From assembly GCA_913778145.1 (NCBI GenBank), contig CAJYVI010000025.1, positions 1 through 37,178 of the forward strand: a stretch of DNA of 37,178 bases, written 5' to 3'. This stretch comes from an uncultured Pseudocitrobacter sp. GTDB lineage: Bacteria; Pseudomonadota; Gammaproteobacteria; Enterobacterales; Enterobacteriaceae. Position numbers and translations under genes: made by a program. The notes under the pieces were generated by a model. The model worked only from the letters and a program-made list of their open reading frames with translations, ran no database searches and was not told where the DNA came from. This document shows positions 1-9,921 of the stretch, one piece after another (within the stretch, counting starts at the first letter, position 1; each line of letters begins with the position of its first letter).

Positions 1-2
1 CC

Positions 3-449
3 AAAAACCGCAAACGCGCCATCTGGCTGCCGCTGCTGATCCTCGTGACGCTCGCCGCCATAGCGACCGCCGGTTACAGCTACTGGCGGATGCAGCAACA
101 CAACGCCACGGAAAGCAAGGCCGAGACGCCGCCCCCTGCCGCGCCGGTCTTTTTCGCGCTGGATACCTTTACGCTAAATCTCGGCGATGCGGATCGCGTG
201 CTTTATCTCGGCATTACCTTGCGTCTAAAAGACGAAGCGACGCGCGCACGTCTGAATGAGTATCTGCCGGAAGTGCGCAGCCGACTGTTACTGCTGCTTT
301 CTCGCCAGGACGCCGCGCAGCTGGCGACCGACGCCGGGAAGCAAAAACTGGCTGCCGCCATTAAAGAGACGCTGAGCACGCCGTTAATTGCCGGGCATCC
401 GAAACAGGACGTGACTGACGTTCTCTACACCGCCTTTATTCTGCGATAA
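3..449 (+). CDS. fliL: FliL, flagellar basal-body membrane protein (5' end cut by window edge)
   Basis: FliL is a single-pass inner-membrane protein around the MS ring and stators that supports motor torque and swarming. The reading frame is open from position 3, so the gene starts upstream of the window. 148 residues are visible, and E. coli FliL has about 154, so roughly six N-terminal residues are missing. A basic stretch (KNRKR) leads straight into a hydrophobic membrane segment, followed by a periplasmic domain with the family signatures [17 protein letters not shown] and RLKDEATR and the C-terminal [13 protein letters not shown] at 45 is inside the membrane segment and is not the true start. 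It stops 4 bases before fliM, as first visible gene of the fliLMNOPQR operon, which in enterics is a class 2 operon under FlhDC. Confidence 0.96.
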   Translation, partial: KNRKRAIWLPLLILVTLAAIATAGYSYWRMQQHNATESKAETPPPAAPVFFALDTFTLNLGDADRVLYLGITLRLKDEATRARLNEYLPEVRSRLLLLLSRQDAAQLATDAGKQKLAAAIKETLSTPLIAGHPKQDVTDVLYTAFILR

Positions 450-453
450 CCTC

Positions 454-1458
454 ATGGGCGATAGCATTCTTTCACAGGCCGAAATCGACGCGCTGCTCAA
501 CGGCGACAGCGATAATCGCGATGAGCCGCAGGCTGGCGTGGCGGGCGAAAACGACATTCGTCCTTACGATCCCAACACCCAGCGTCGCGTGGTGCGCGAG
601 CGTTTGCAGGCGCTGGAAATCATCAACGAACGCTTTGCGCGTCAGTTCCGTATGGGGCTGTTTAACCTGCTGCGTCGCAGCCCGGACATTACCGTCGGGG
701 CGATTAAAATTCAGCCGTATCACGAGTTTGCGCGCAATCTTCCCGTGCCGACCAACCTGAATCTGATTCACCTGAAACCACTGCGCGGCACCGGGCTGTT
801 CGTGTTCTCACCGAGCCTTGTGTTTATCGCCGTGGATAACCTGTTTGGCGGCGATGGCCGTTTCCCGACCAAGGTAGAAGGCCGCGAGTTTACCCATACG
901 GAACAACGCGTCATTAACCGCATGCTGAAGCTGGCACTCGAAGGCTACAGCGATGCGTGGAAAGCGATTAACCCGCTTGAAGTCGAATATGTACGTTCCG
1001 AGATGCAGGTGAAATTCACCAATATCACTACGTCGCCCAACGACATTGTGGTCAATACGCCCTTCCACGTTGAAATCGGCAACCTGACCGGCGAGTTCAA
1101 TATCTGCCTGCCGTTCAGCATGATCGAACCGTTGCGTGAACTGCTGGTAAACCCGCCGCTGGAAAACTCGCGCAGCGAAGACCAGAACTGGCGCGAAAAT
1201 CTGGTGCGTCAGGTGCAGCATTCCGAACTCGAACTGGTGGCGAACTTTGCCGACATCTCCCTGCGATTGTCACAGATCCTGAAGCTAAAACCCGGCGATG
1301 TGCTGCCCATTGAGAAGCCCGATCGTATTATCGCGCACGTCGATGGCGTGCCGGTGCTGACCAGCCAGTACGGTACGGTAAAAGGACAATATGCGTTACG
1401 CGTCGAACACCTGATTAACCCGATTTTGAATTCGTTGAATGAGGAACAGCCCAAATGA
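454..1458 (+). CDS. fliM: FliM, flagellar motor switch protein
   Basis: FliM forms the middle of the cytoplasmic C ring, binds phosphorylated CheY and sets rotation direction. The product has 334 residues, the usual E. coli length. The N-terminal CheY-binding segment (GDSILSQAEIDALLNG, residues 2-17) is intact. The middle domain contains the FliG-contacting region with NLFGGDGRFPTKVEGREFT near residue 130, and a C-terminal SpoA domain follows from about residue 240 (ELVANFADISLRL). ATG at 454 matches the E. coli start. The last 4 bases overlap fliN, which suggests translational coupling so that C-ring components are made together. Confidence 0.98.
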   Translation: MGDSILSQAEIDALLNGDSDNRDEPQAGVAGENDIRPYDPNTQRRVVRERLQALEIINERFARQFRMGLFNLLRRSPDITVGAIKIQPYHEFARNLPVPTNLNLIHLKPLRGTGLFVFSPSLVFIAVDNLFGGDGRFPTKVEGREFTHTEQRVINRMLKLALEGYSDAWKAINPLEVEYVRSEMQVKFTNITTSPNDIVVNTPFHVEIGNLTGEFNICLPFSMIEPLRELLVNPPLENSRSEDQNWRENLVRQVQHSELELVANFADISLRLSQILKLKPGDVLPIEKPDRIIAHVDGVPVLTSQYGTVKGQYALRVEHLINPILNSLNEEQPK

Positions 1459-1868
1459 GTGATATGAATAACCCGTCCGACGAGAATGGCGGCGCAATGG
1501 ACGATCTGTGGGCTGAAGCGTTGAATGAACAACAATCCAACAGCGGCAAAAGCGCAGCGGATGCCGTGTTCCAGCAGTTGGGCGGCGGCGACGTCAGCGG
1601 TACGTTGCAGGATATCGATTTGATTATGGATATCCCGGTCAAGCTGACCGTTGAGTTGGGCCGCACCCGCATGACCATCAAAGAACTGCTGCGTCTGACA
1701 CAGGGGTCCGTGGTGGCACTGGACGGTCTGGCGGGCGAACCGCTGGATATCCTGATCAACGGCTATCTGATTGCCCAGGGCGAAGTGGTGGTCGTGGCCG
1801 ACAAATATGGCGTGCGCATCACCGACATTATTACGCCGTCCGAGCGTATGCGTCGCCTGAGCCGCTAA
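1455..1868 (+). CDS. fliN: FliN, flagellar motor switch protein
   Basis: FliN forms the base of the C ring with FliM and helps dock FliH/FliI export complexes. The product has 137 residues, equal to E. coli. A variable acidic N-terminal half (MDDLWAEALNEQ near residue 16) is followed by a highly conserved SpoA domain from about residue 55 (IDLIMDIPVKLTVELGRT), including the hydrophobic patch around VVALDGLAGEPLDILINGYL and the C-terminal TPSERMRRLSR. The start overlaps the fliM stop by 4 bases. fliO begins 2 bases after the stop. A long opposite-strand open frame here (1209-1880) is a shadow of fliM/fliN coding sequence. Confidence 0.98.
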   Translation: MSDMNNPSDENGGAMDDLWAEALNEQQSNSGKSAADAVFQQLGGGDVSGTLQDIDLIMDIPVKLTVELGRTRMTIKELLRLTQGSVVALDGLAGEPLDILINGYLIAQGEVVVVADKYGVRITDIITPSERMRRLSR

Positions 1869-1870
1869 AC

Positions 1871-2254
1871 ATGAAAACACAGCCCCACGCCACCGTCACG
1901 CATGCGTCTGCGCCCGATGCCTCACCGCTGATTCAGGTGAGCGGCGCGCTGCTCGGCATTATTCTGCTGATTCTCGCAGGAGCATGGATTGCCAAACGGT
2001 TTGGCGTCGGCGGCAATAGTGTTCGAGGATCGCAGGGCCTGAAAGTCAGCGCCAGCGCCTCGCTCGGCCCACGCGAGCGCGTGGTGGTGGTGAACGTAGA
2101 GGATGCGCGACTGGTACTGGGCGTCACTGCGCAGCAGGTCACCCTGCTGCACACGTTGCCGCCCGCGTCACCGGATGCTCACCCTGTGCAGCCTGTTGCC
2201 GCCGATTTTTCATCATTGATGAAAAGCGTTCTTAAGCGTTCCGGGAGATCCTGA
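1871..2254 (+). CDS. fliO: FliO, flagellar export-gate assembly protein
   Basis: FliO is an inner-membrane chaperone that helps the FliP ring assemble in the flagellar type III export gate. The product has 127 residues against about 121 in E. coli. The extra length lies in the variable N terminus before the single membrane segment ([22 protein letters not shown], about residues 25-46). The cytoplasmic part carries the family core [27 protein letters not shown] and ends in LKRSGRS, as in E. coli. The stop TGA at 2252-2254 shares its last base with the fliP start, so translation is probably coupled. Confidence 0.93.
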   Translation: MKTQPHATVTHASAPDASPLIQVSGALLGIILLILAGAWIAKRFGVGGNSVRGSQGLKVSASASLGPRERVVVVNVEDARLVLGVTAQQVTLLHTLPPASPDAHPVQPVAADFSSLMKSVLKRSGRS

Positions 2255-2991
2255 TGCGCCGCTTTTTTGCTGTCTTCATCCCCGCGTTGTTATTACTCTC
2301 GCCCGCCGCATACGCGCAATTACCGGGGCTGGTCAGCCAGCCGTTACCGGGCGGCGGTCAAAGCTGGTCGCTGCCGGTACAGACGCTGGTGTTTATCACC
2401 TCGCTGACGTTTATTCCGGCGATTTTGCTGATGATGACCAGTTTTACCCGCATCATTATCGTCTTCGGCCTGCTGCGTAACGCGCTGGGAACGCCCTCTG
2501 CACCGCCGAATCAGGTGCTGCTTGGGCTGGCCCTGTTTCTGACCTTTTTTATTATGTCGCCGGTCATCGATAAGATTTACACCGATGCCTATCAGCCTTT
2601 CAGCGAAGACAAAATTTCGTTGCAGGAAGCAATGGATAAAGGTTCGCAGCCGCTGCGCGAGTTTATGTTGCGCCAGACGCGCGAGGCCGATTTGGCGCTG
2701 TTTGCGCGTCTCGCGAACAGTGCCCCCATTGAAGGCCCGGAAGCGGTGCCGCTGCGCATTCTTCTGCCTGCTTACGTGACCAGCGAGCTGAAAACCGCCT
2801 TCCAGATTGGCTTCACCATTTTTATTCCGTTCCTGATTATCGATCTGGTGATCGCCAGCGTGTTAATGGCGCTGGGGATGATGATGGTGCCACCCGCCAC
2901 GATTGCCCTGCCGTTTAAGCTGATGCTGTTCGTGCTCGTCGACGGCTGGCAACTGCTGGTTGGTTCGCTGGCGCAAAGTTTTTACAGTTAA
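2254..2991 (+). CDS. fliP: FliP, flagellar type III export gate protein
   Basis: FliP forms the pentameric core of the FliP5Q4R1 export gate through which rod, hook and filament subunits leave the cell. The product has 245 residues. It begins with a cleavable signal peptide ([21 protein letters not shown], then QLPG), as known for FliP, followed by four membrane segments. The family motif [20 protein letters not shown] lies near residue 62, and the C-terminal block [20 protein letters not shown] lies near 208. The start codon uses the last base of the fliO stop. It is the third export component in the operon and is followed 12 bases later by fliQ. Confidence 0.98.
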   Translation: MRRFFAVFIPALLLLSPAAYAQLPGLVSQPLPGGGQSWSLPVQTLVFITSLTFIPAILLMMTSFTRIIIVFGLLRNALGTPSAPPNQVLLGLALFLTFFIMSPVIDKIYTDAYQPFSEDKISLQEAMDKGSQPLREFMLRQTREADLALFARLANSAPIEGPEAVPLRILLPAYVTSELKTAFQIGFTIFIPFLIIDLVIASVLMALGMMMVPPATIALPFKLMLFVLVDGWQLLVGSLAQSFYS

Positions 2992-3003
2992 CAGGAGCCC
3001 GCC

Positions 3004-3273
3004 ATGACACCGGAATCTGTGATGATGATGGGCACCGAAGCGATGAAAGTCGCCCTGGCGCTGGCCGCGCCGCTGCTGCTGGTGGCGTTGATAACGGGGC
3101 TGGTTATCAGCATTTTGCAGGCGGCGACGCAGATCAACGAAATGACGCTGTCGTTTATTCCCAAGATCATCGCCGTGTTTATCGCCATCGTGGTCGCCGG
3201 GCCGTGGATGCTTAACCTGCTGCTTGATTACGTTCGCACCCTGTTCACAAACATTCCGTATATCATCGGCTAA
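3004..3273 (+). CDS. fliQ: FliQ, flagellar type III export gate protein
   Basis: FliQ is the small two-helix-hairpin export-gate subunit that wraps around FliP and FliR. The product has 89 residues, the family length. It starts [18 protein letters not shown] and has two membrane segments (about residues 16-38 and 52-72) separated by the conserved [17 protein letters not shown] loop. A ribosome binding site (CAGGAG) lies at 2992-2997, 6 bases before the ATG at 3004. fliR starts 4 bases after the stop. Confidence 0.97.
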   Translation: MTPESVMMMGTEAMKVALALAAPLLLVALITGLVISILQAATQINEMTLSFIPKIIAVFIAIVVAGPWMLNLLLDYVRTLFTNIPYIIG

Positions 3274-3277
3274 TCGA

Positions 3278-4072
3278 ATGCTTAACATTACCAGCGATCA
3301 GTGGATCCACTGGATAAGCCTCTACTTTTGGCCGTTATTGCGCGTGCTGGCATTGATTTCAACCGCCCCCATTCTCAGCGAACGTACAGTGCCCAAACGC
3401 GTCAAACTGGGGCTTGGGCTAGTGATAACCGTGGTTATCGCCCCCGCCATCCCGGTGCCAGACGTCCCGCTTTTCTCGCCGAATGCGCTTTGGCTGGCGC
3501 TACAGCAAATACTGATCGGCATCGCGCTGGGCTTTACCATGCAGTTTGCCTTTGCTGCCGTGCGTACCGCAGGGGAAATTATCGGCCTGCAAATGGGGCT
3601 GTCGTTTGCGACCTTTGTCGACCCTGGCAGCAACCTGAATATGCCCGTACTGGCACGAATTATGGATATGCTCGCTATGCTGTTATTTCTGGTTTTTAAC
3701 GGCCATTTGTGGCTCATATCCCTGCTGGTCGATACGTTTCACACCCTGCCCATTGGCGGCGAGCCGCTTAACAGCAATGCCTTTCTGGCCCTTTCACGGG
3801 CTGGCGGTCTTATCTTCCTTAATGGCCTGATGTTGGCCTTACCGGTGATTACGCTGCTGCTCACGGTAAACCTTGCGTTGGGGATGCTTAATCGAATGGC
3901 ACCACAATTATCCGTATTCGTTATCGGCTTCCCGGTCACATTAACTGTAGGGATATTATTAATGGCGGCGCTAATGCCGCTTATTGCTCCGTTTTGTGAA
4001 CATTTATTTAGCGAAATATTTGACCTTTTAGCTGATATTATCAGCGAGTTACCCCGCTTCAATTCCCCATAA
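3278..4072 (+). CDS. fliR: FliR, flagellar type III export gate protein
   Basis: FliR is the single-copy gate subunit that completes the FliPQR helical assembly and contacts FlhB. The product has 264 residues from ATG 3278 ([20 protein letters not shown]), close to E. coli FliR. The frame is open further upstream to 3224, but that extension lies inside fliQ and has no family similarity, so 3278 is chosen. About six hydrophobic segments are visible, with the diagnostic central block [25 protein letters not shown] near residue 90. It is the last gene of the operon. No strong intrinsic terminator follows it before the rcsA regulatory region. Confidence 0.97.
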   Translation: MLNITSDQWIHWISLYFWPLLRVLALISTAPILSERTVPKRVKLGLGLVITVVIAPAIPVPDVPLFSPNALWLALQQILIGIALGFTMQFAFAAVRTAGEIIGLQMGLSFATFVDPGSNLNMPVLARIMDMLAMLLFLVFNGHLWLISLLVDTFHTLPIGGEPLNSNAFLALSRAGGLIFLNGLMLALPVITLLLTVNLALGMLNRMAPQLSVFVIGFPVTLTVGILLMAALMPLIAPFCEHLFSEIFDLLADIISELPRFNSP

Positions 4073-4089
4073 TTTTACTGTTCTTATTG

Positions 4090-4103
4090 TAAGGAAATTC
4101 CTA
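4090..4103. promoter_or_regulatory. RcsAB box upstream of rcsA
   Basis: The 14-mer TAAGGAAATTCCTA is an almost perfect palindrome and matches the published RcsAB box consensus (TAAGaatatTCCTA) at nearly every fixed position. It lies about 250 bases upstream of the rcsA ATG, in the gene-free stretch 4073-4349, which is AT-rich and shows no other clear element. In E. coli and Klebsiella rcsA is autoregulated through such a box. Here that regulation is inferred. Confidence 0.75.
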
Positions 4104-4349
4104 AAAAGAAATTTATAAAACATCAACCAGGATATATCTGGCGCGGATTATTTGTTTTTACTCTACTCACAGATCATAACATTTACTTTACTTTAAGAAG
4201 ATTCCTGGCAAATTATACGTAACTTTACGGGATAGTTTAGGCCGCCTGATCGTCTTCGCTTGGTTGTTAGTTTTATAAATTTGCTCAGTACGTTATGAAG
4301 CGCTCAGGCAAGGGGTTAATTATCGTTACGCATTGAGTGAGGGTATGCC

Positions 4350-4973
4350 ATGTCAACGATTATTATGGATCTATGCAGTTACACCCGGCTAGGATTGATA
4401 GGGTACTTGACGAGTCGAGGGGTTAAAAAACGCGATATTGATAACATCAGCGACGTCGACGGACTTGCGGCTCTATGTTTGGCCCGCAACCCGTCTGTTG
4501 TGTTCATTAATGAAGACTGTTTTATCCACGATGCACAGAGCAGTCAGCATATTAAAGAAATCATTAATCAACACCCCAGAACGCTGTTTATTGTTTTTAT
4601 GGCGATTGCGAATATCCATTTTGATGAATATTTACTGGTTAGGAGTAATCTGTTAATTAGTTCCAAATCGATAAAACCAGAGACATTAGATGATATTTTA
4701 GGGAATTATCTGAAAAAAGAAACTGACAACGTAAAACAGATCAACATGTCGACATTATCGTTAAGTCGAACGGAATCGAGCATGTTAAGGATGTGGATGT
4801 CGGGACAGGGAACGATACAGATATCAGATCAAATGAATATTAAGGCCAAGACGGTATCGTCACACAAGGGTAATATCAAGAGGAAAATTAAAACGCATAA
4901 TAAGCAAGTGATCTATCACGTTGTGCGTTTAGCGGATAATGTCACCTCCGGCATTTACGTGAATATGCGTTAA
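4350..4973 (+). CDS. rcsA: RcsA, capsule-synthesis co-activator (LuxR-type HTH)
   Basis: RcsA pairs with the response regulator RcsB to activate colanic acid capsule genes and other targets, and to repress flagellar flhDC. It is normally limited by Lon proteolysis and H-NS silencing. The product has 207 residues, exactly the E. coli length. The N-terminal part lacks a phospho-receiver aspartate pocket. The C-terminal LuxR-type helix-turn-helix (about residues 135-195) is strongly conserved: [19 protein letters not shown], then [27 protein letters not shown] ribosome site precedes the ATG. The residue 120-135 linker ([13 protein letters not shown]) differs from E. coli. The gene sits beside dsrA, whose RNA relieves H-NS silencing of rcsA in E. 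coli. Confidence 0.97.
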   Translation: MSTIIMDLCSYTRLGLIGYLTSRGVKKRDIDNISDVDGLAALCLARNPSVVFINEDCFIHDAQSSQHIKEIINQHPRTLFIVFMAIANIHFDEYLLVRSNLLISSKSIKPETLDDILGNYLKKETDNVKQINMSTLSLSRTESSMLRMWMSGQGTIQISDQMNIKAKTVSSHKGNIKRKIKTHNKQVIYHVVRLADNVTSGIYVNMR

Positions 4974-4983
4974 TGACGACTTG

Positions 4984-5003
4984 CTGGCGGATAACACCGC
5001 CAG
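4984..5003. terminator. Hairpin between convergent rcsA and dsrB
   Basis: CTGGCGG (4984-4990) and CCGCCAG (4997-5003) form a 7-bp GC-rich stem with a 6-base loop between the converging 3' ends of rcsA and dsrB. The following T-tract is broken (TCAATTTGTT), so it is a moderate rcsA terminator candidate. Confidence 0.55.
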
Positions 5004-5019
5004 TCAATTTGTTCTCGTT

Positions 5020-5584
<565 letters not shown>

Positions 5585-5594
5585 AGACGGGGAT

Positions 5595-5684
5595 AAAAAA
5601 ATCCCGACGCTTGAGGAGTCGGGATCAAACTTGCATCTGCAAGAAGTCATCGAAAATTCGTTACACCAGGAAATCTGATGTGGA
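5595..5684 (-). ncRNA. dsrA: DsrA small regulatory RNA
   Basis: Read on the minus strand from about 5684, the sequence begins with the DsrA 5' stem-loop (ACATCAGATTTCCTGGTGT, then AACGAATTTT), which in E. coli opens the rpoS leader and activates RpoS translation. A middle stem-loop (CTTGCAGATGCAAG) follows, then a Rho-independent terminator: ATCCCGAC / GTCGGGAT (5618-5625 with 5601-5608) and a run of Ts. Position between yodD and yedP and opposite orientation to rcsA agree with E. coli. The length of about 88-90 nt fits the 87-nt E. coli RNA. The rpoS-pairing arm is conserved. The middle segment that pairs with hns mRNA in E. coli has changed. Confidence 0.93.
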
Positions 5685-5690
5685 TGAAAC

Positions 5691-5719
5691 ATTATCTGCG
5701 TTTATATCCAATGACAAGA
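5691..5719 (-). promoter_or_regulatory. dsrA promoter
   Basis: On the minus strand, GATAAT (5691-5696) is a good -10 box ending 6 bases before the predicted RNA start at 5684. TCTTGT (5714-5719) lies at 17-bp spacing as a weak -35, and TTGTCA (5712-5717) overlaps it at 15 bp. The start site is inferred from alignment with E. coli DsrA. Confidence 0.65.
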
Positions 5720-5877
5720 TTTATTCACCAAAGCCATCACTCCTCTCACAGACAATGCATCGGTGAAGGAGACTGGAGCCAGCATTCGACGCGGGTTGCG
5801 GTCAGTTTTATCTCAATTATACCGTTTTATTATTTTGAGATTTTTCTTAATAACCCTTGTGTGCATAAGGAGATCTT

Positions 5878-6690
5878 ATGTTTGATCGGCAACAACCGCT
5901 GGTTATCTTCACCGATTTGGACGGCACCTTGCTGGATAATCACACTTATGACTGGCAACCTGCCGCCTCCTGGCTGATGCGTCTAAAACAGCGGGATGTT
6001 CCGGTTATCCTCTGTAGCAGCAAAACTGCCGCCGAAATGATGCTTATTCAGAAAGAAATTGGTCTGGAAGGCCGCCCGTTTATTGCTGAAAACGGCGCGG
6101 TTATCCAGCTTGATGCAAAATGGCAGGATGACGAATCGTGGCCACGCATTATTTGCGGGGCAACACATGACGATATTGTTGGCGTCCTGCACCATCTTCG
6201 CGAACGCGAGGGTTATAAATTTACCGCTATTTCTGATGTCGACGCGCAGGTACTCAGTGAATGGTCAGGCCTGAATGACAAACATGCGGCGCTTGCGCGC
6301 CTTCAGGAGGCTTCTGAGACGCTTATCTGGCGCGATACGGATGAACGCATGGCAGCGTTTTCTGCGGCGCTACATCAGCTTGGGCTGCGTTTTATTCAGG
6401 GTGCGCGCTTCTGGCACGTGCTCGATGAGCAAAGCGGTAAGGCCCAGGCAGTGAGTTTTCTGCGCCGCAGAATGTTACAACGTGAAGGCCACAGCCGTCT
6501 TTCTCTTGGCCTGGGCGATGGCCCTAACGATGCGGATCTGCTGGATAGCACCGATTATGCCGTTGTCGTAAAAAGCCTGAGCCGCGAAGGCATTCATTTG
6601 AAAAATGACGATCCGCAACGGGTCTATTATACGCAGCGGCATGGCCCGAGTGGCTGGGACGAAGGCCTCAGCCACTTTCTTGGCGCTTAG
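5878..6690 (+). CDS. yedP: YedP, mannosyl-3-phosphoglycerate phosphatase family (HAD)
   Basis: This is a HAD-superfamily phosphatase of 270 residues (E. coli YedP 271). The family reaction is removal of phosphate from mannosyl-3-phosphoglycerate to give mannosylglycerate. No synthase gene is visible in the window, so the physiological substrate is uncertain. Motif I is [11 protein letters not shown] with the nucleophile and acid at Asp13 and Asp15. Motif II is [11 protein letters not shown] (about residues 42-52). The lysine of motif III is in QSGKAQAV (near 183), and the metal-binding motif IV is [13 protein letters not shown] (near 208). AAGGAG lies 6-7 bases before ATG 5878. The stop overlaps the 3' end of the converging dgcQ by 4 bases. 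Confidence 0.94.
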   Translation: MFDRQQPLVIFTDLDGTLLDNHTYDWQPAASWLMRLKQRDVPVILCSSKTAAEMMLIQKEIGLEGRPFIAENGAVIQLDAKWQDDESWPRIICGATHDDIVGVLHHLREREGYKFTAISDVDAQVLSEWSGLNDKHAALARLQEASETLIWRDTDERMAAFSAALHQLGLRFIQGARFWHVLDEQSGKAQAVSFLRRRMLQREGHSRLSLGLGDGPNDADLLDSTDYAVVVKSLSREGIHLKNDDPQRVYYTQRHGPSGWDEGLSHFLGA

Positions 6691-8375
6691 TCTTCGGCGC
6701 GTACCTGATTACGTCCGGCTTCTTTCGCCTGATAGAGGCGACGATCGGCCACCGATTGCAGATAGGCAAAATCGTAACGACTTAGCTCATCGTCGCTGGC
6801 AGAAACCCCAACGGAGGCGCTCACGCGGAGGATTTGCCCTTTCGAGACCAGAATCTCGCGGCGGTTGATACATTCACGGATCCGCTCCGCTATCTCCCGC
6901 CCCTGCGCCAGCGTGGCGTTTGGCAGGACAACGCAGAACTCCTCTCCACCTACGCGCCCGGCAATATCTCCTTCACGTATTTTATTGGCAATTAAGCGGG
7001 CGATATGCGCCAGCACGCGGTCTCCCGCCTGATGGCCGTAGCGATCGTTAATCGATTTAAAGTGATCGAGATCGAGTTGCAGAACGGCCAGCGGTTTTCC
7101 CGCCTCGCGGCATTGCGCCGATGCCGTAGCGGCACGTTCGAACAATGCACCACGGTTATATAAACGCGTCAGAGCATCGTACCAGGCGCGCCACTGGAGG
7201 GACTCCTGTAAGGTAGACATATTGCTGACCATCTGGCGGATAACCACCCACGAGAGAATCAGCATGGCGGTGAACAGCACCCACAGTAGCGTCAGCGCGA
7301 TACTGATACGCCCGAAATCGCCTTTCAGCCCCTCTTCCAGGCTGTGTATACGCAACAGGACGCCGTCGAAATTACGCAGCTTTTCCCAGCTAATGTAGCG
7401 CGTCATGTCGCGCAAACTGCCGCGATTATTGTCTTCATAGGCGCGCGCAAGCTGGGCCTGCACTTCCTGCGTAAGCGGCGTTATTTGTGGGTCAGATGAG
7501 GCAATCAGGTTCATTCGGCTGTCGTAAAGCTGATACTCCCCTTCCGTCTCGCCCTCCACGGCACGCAGTAAAAAATCGCCCATTTCCCTGACCGAAAGCT
7601 GTGCGGCCAGCACGCCAAACCAATAGTGCTGATAATTCAGCGGCACCGATGCCGTGACCATCTGCGCTTCGTGCTGCTTATCGCTGGAGAATGACGTGTA
7701 CCAGCGTACGCCGCGCCCTGGATTCAAGCGTTCAGATTGCTGTATGAACCATGGGCTGGTCACCAGCTCATAAAACTGCTCGGTAATATTGCGGGTCACC
7801 GGTTCGCTGCTCAGGAAGAATCCGGCCCGCGATACATACAGCATGCGCGGCGAAAAGCGCGAAAGGTGATTTTTAGTAATCGTAGAAAGTCGTAACAGAT
7901 AGCCCAACTCAAGCGTCGCGGTGAACTCGTTGGTGACCATAGGGTTATCACGCGATAAAAGCGCTGACTGATCCACAAAAGCATCCGACACGCCATTGAG
8001 CGGCAGGGTTCGGCGATTTTCCAGCGCGATATGCCAGTCTGGCTGATGCCGCTTTCGGGCGAATTCGTCTTCAGCGTTGCGCAGAACTTCAAACGCCAGC
8101 GGTGCCTGGAGCGCAGCCTGCATGCCATGACGAAAAAAAAGCAGACGGTCGACATTGAACTGCAACTGCCCGTCCATTTCGCGGGCAACGTTTTCCAGAT
8201 TATTACGCTGGCTGGAGATATACGCTTCTTCCAGCACGACCGTTTCACGCCACGTCAGTAACGTCGAAAACAGCAACACAACGCAAAAGCAGAGGTTTAC
8301 CACTCTGTCGGGTCTGGAGTGTTGGCCAAGCTTTCTCAACCAACCGGGGGATTTTTCGGGGGCTACAGGATGCAC
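6687..8375 (-). CDS. dgcQ: DgcQ (YedQ), membrane-bound diguanylate cyclase
   Basis: DgcQ makes cyclic di-GMP from two GTP and promotes cellulose and biofilm formation in E. coli and Salmonella. A membrane segment near residues 25-42 ([16 protein letters not shown]), a large periplasmic CHASE7-type sensor region, and a second segment ([20 protein letters not shown]) lead to a C-terminal GGDEF domain. The active site GGEEF lies at about 476-480, and the inhibitory I-site RxxD (REGD) sits five residues before it, so the enzyme should be active and feedback inhibited. No ATG lies before the first membrane segment. GTG 8375 with GGGAG 5 bases upstream gives 562 residues (E. coli 564). TTG 8390 is an alternative. 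Confidence 0.94.
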   Translation of the reverse strand: MHPVAPEKSPGWLRKLGQHSRPDRVVNLCFCVVLLFSTLLTWRETVVLEEAYISSQRNNLENVAREMDGQLQFNVDRLLFFRHGMQAALQAPLAFEVLRNAEDEFARKRHQPDWHIALENRRTLPLNGVSDAFVDQSALLSRDNPMVTNEFTATLELGYLLRLSTITKNHLSRFSPRMLYVSRAGFFLSSEPVTRNITEQFYELVTSPWFIQQSERLNPGRGVRWYTSFSSDKQHEAQMVTASVPLNYQHYWFGVLAAQLSVREMGDFLLRAVEGETEGEYQLYDSRMNLIASSDPQITPLTQEVQAQLARAYEDNNRGSLRDMTRYISWEKLRNFDGVLLRIHSLEEGLKGDFGRISIALTLLWVLFTAMLILSWVVIRQMVSNMSTLQESLQWRAWYDALTRLYNRGALFERAATASAQCREAGKPLAVLQLDLDHFKSINDRYGHQAGDRVLAHIARLIANKIREGDIAGRVGGEEFCVVLPNATLAQGREIAERIRECINRREILVSKGQILRVSASVGVSASDDELSRYDFAYLQSVADRRLYQAKEAGRNQVRAED

Positions 8376-8490
8376 AAAGGCTCCCGGCAAAACTCCTGGT
8401 GCGAAGACAACGTACTCACTCCTGAACGGAAAAACAGCTTAGAATTCATGATGTACAACAATCTAAGTATCGAGTCAAAAACGCAACATC

Positions 8491-8570
8491 GCCTGATGCG
8501 CTACGCTTATCCGGCCTACAAGGGGTCTGCAATATAGTGAATTTCCAGTACCTTGTAGGCCGGACACGCG
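8491..8570. repeat. REP/BIME-type palindromic repeat pair
   Basis: GCCTGATGCGCTACGCTTATCCGG starts at 8491, continues as CCTACAAGG, and has the typical enterobacterial REP sequence. An inverted partial copy (CCTTGTAGGCCGG, 8551-8563) follows 27 bases later. The 13-base arms 8511-8523 and 8551-8563 are exact reverse complements. The pair lies between the dgcQ start and the yodC stop. REP pairs are dispersed chromosomal elements that can stabilise mRNA or bind gyrase. Confidence 0.85.
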
Positions 8571-8576
8571 TTTTCG

Positions 8577-8756
8577 CTATGCTTTCTCTTGCGCGCGATC
8601 GCCGCCGGGCATCAGCTCATCTTCACGGAAGGCTTCCCGCTTGACGCCAAAACCATCATACCAGCGGCACTCAACCATTCCACTGGCATAGCCCGTCACG
8701 ACCATACGCTGACCGCCGTTTTTAGACCGAACTTCATCACTGACCAAAAAGACCAT
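8577..8756 (-). CDS. yodC: YodC, small conserved protein (DUF2158-like)
   Basis: The product is a 59-residue protein below common ORF cut-offs. Translation from ATG 8756 gives MVFLVSDEVRSKNGG, then RMVVTGYASGMVECRWYDGF and VKREAFREDEL, which matches E. coli YodC over its length. The family is a small beta-barrel-like domain annotated as uncharacterised. GGAGG lies 5-6 bases upstream of the ATG, a strong ribosome site. It is encoded between dgcQ and yedI as in E. coli. Its stop abuts the REP pair downstream, which may form the 3' end of its mRNA. Confidence 0.92.
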   Translation of the reverse strand: MVFLVSDEVRSKNGGQRMVVTGYASGMVECRWYDGFGVKREAFREDELMPGGDRAQEKA

Positions 8757-8833
8757 CGTTGCCTCCGGTATCAGGGTGAAACAATTTCACATTAGTCGAT
8801 CGCGAACGGGTTTGCGTAGTCGACGCGCACTTT

Positions 8834-9745
8834 TTATCCTTCGCGCTGGCGCAGGCGATTAATGCCATTCACCACCGCAACGACCACTGCGCCGATAATA
8901 AAACCAAGTACCAGATTGGCCACCGTCGGCAGCAGCGTTGCGACCAGCGCCCCTTGCTGCGCGGCAAACCCTTCAATGGCATGATGCAACGGCGCAACGC
9001 CGTGAACCACAATCCCACCGCCAACCAAAAACATCGCCAGCGTACCGACCACTGACAATATTTTCATCAACCACGGCGCGATAAAAAGTAAGCCTTTGCC
9101 CATACCCTGCGCCAGCGCATTCTTTTTGTCGGCCAGCCAGTAGCCCATATCATCGAGTTTAACGATAACGCCGACCAGCCCGTAAACGCCGAGGGTGACC
9201 AGCACGGCGATACCGGACAGTATCAAGATCTGATTCAGCAGTGGGGCTTCTGCCACGATACCGAGCGTAATAGCGACGATTTCGGCGGAAAGAATAAAGT
9301 CGGTGCGAATTGCGCCTTTTACTTTATCGCGCTCATACACCATCGGATCCTGGTTGGCGATGGCATCTAAGCGCTGCTGCCGCGCGGCATCATCCTCTTT
9401 GTGCTTACGCGCATGCAGCGTATGCACTACTTTCTCAACCCCCTCGAAGCACAGAAATGCCCCGCCGACCATTAACAACGGGGTGACGGCCCAGGGAATA
9501 AACGCGCTGATCAACAACGCCAGCGGTACAAGGATCACTTTATTGAGCAGCGAACCTTTCGCCACGCTCCAGACCACCGGCAGTTCACGATTCGCGCGTA
9601 CGCCAGAAACCTGCTGCGCATTCAGCGACAGATCGTCGCCCAGCACGCCCGCCGTCTTCTTCGCCGCCAGCTTGCCCATCATCGAGATGTCATCCAGCAG
9701 CGTGGCAATATCATCCAGTAAGGTTAATAAACTACTTCCCGCCAC
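8834..9745 (-). CDS. yedI: YedI, inner-membrane protein (DUF808)
   Basis: The product is a 303-residue multi-pass membrane protein matching E. coli YedI (305). The N-terminal block [19 protein letters not shown] and [20 protein letters not shown] are family hallmarks. Hydrophobic segments occur at roughly residues 72-96, 150-172, 178-195, 225-250 and 270-292. The start is GTG at 9745: AAAGGA lies 7 bases upstream, no in-frame ATG fits, and the encoded N terminus equals that of E. coli. The function is unknown. It is divergent from yedA across 176 bases. Confidence 0.93.
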   Translation of the reverse strand: MAGSSLLTLLDDIATLLDDISMMGKLAAKKTAGVLGDDLSLNAQQVSGVRANRELPVVWSVAKGSLLNKVILVPLALLISAFIPWAVTPLLMVGGAFLCFEGVEKVVHTLHARKHKEDDAARQQRLDAIANQDPMVYERDKVKGAIRTDFILSAEIVAITLGIVAEAPLLNQILILSGIAVLVTLGVYGLVGVIVKLDDMGYWLADKKNALAQGMGKGLLFIAPWLMKILSVVGTLAMFLVGGGIVVHGVAPLHHAIEGFAAQQGALVATLLPTVANLVLGFIIGAVVVAVVNGINRLRQREG

Positions 9746-9921
9746 AATTCATTCCTTTCAATTTTTGTTTATTAATCACACAGTATGGAGCAAATGTACG
9801 GGTTACACACGTCATACATTTTACATACATAAATTCAACATAACACAACGAATAAAAGCACTCGCAGAGAATCATTTTGCCGCTTACTATATCCCGCCTT
9901 TGTGTTTTCCCGTGAGAAATT

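Noticed and set aside
3224..3277. Longer N terminus for FliR
   Set aside because: The extra 18 residues are translated from the fliQ coding region in another frame and are absent from the family.
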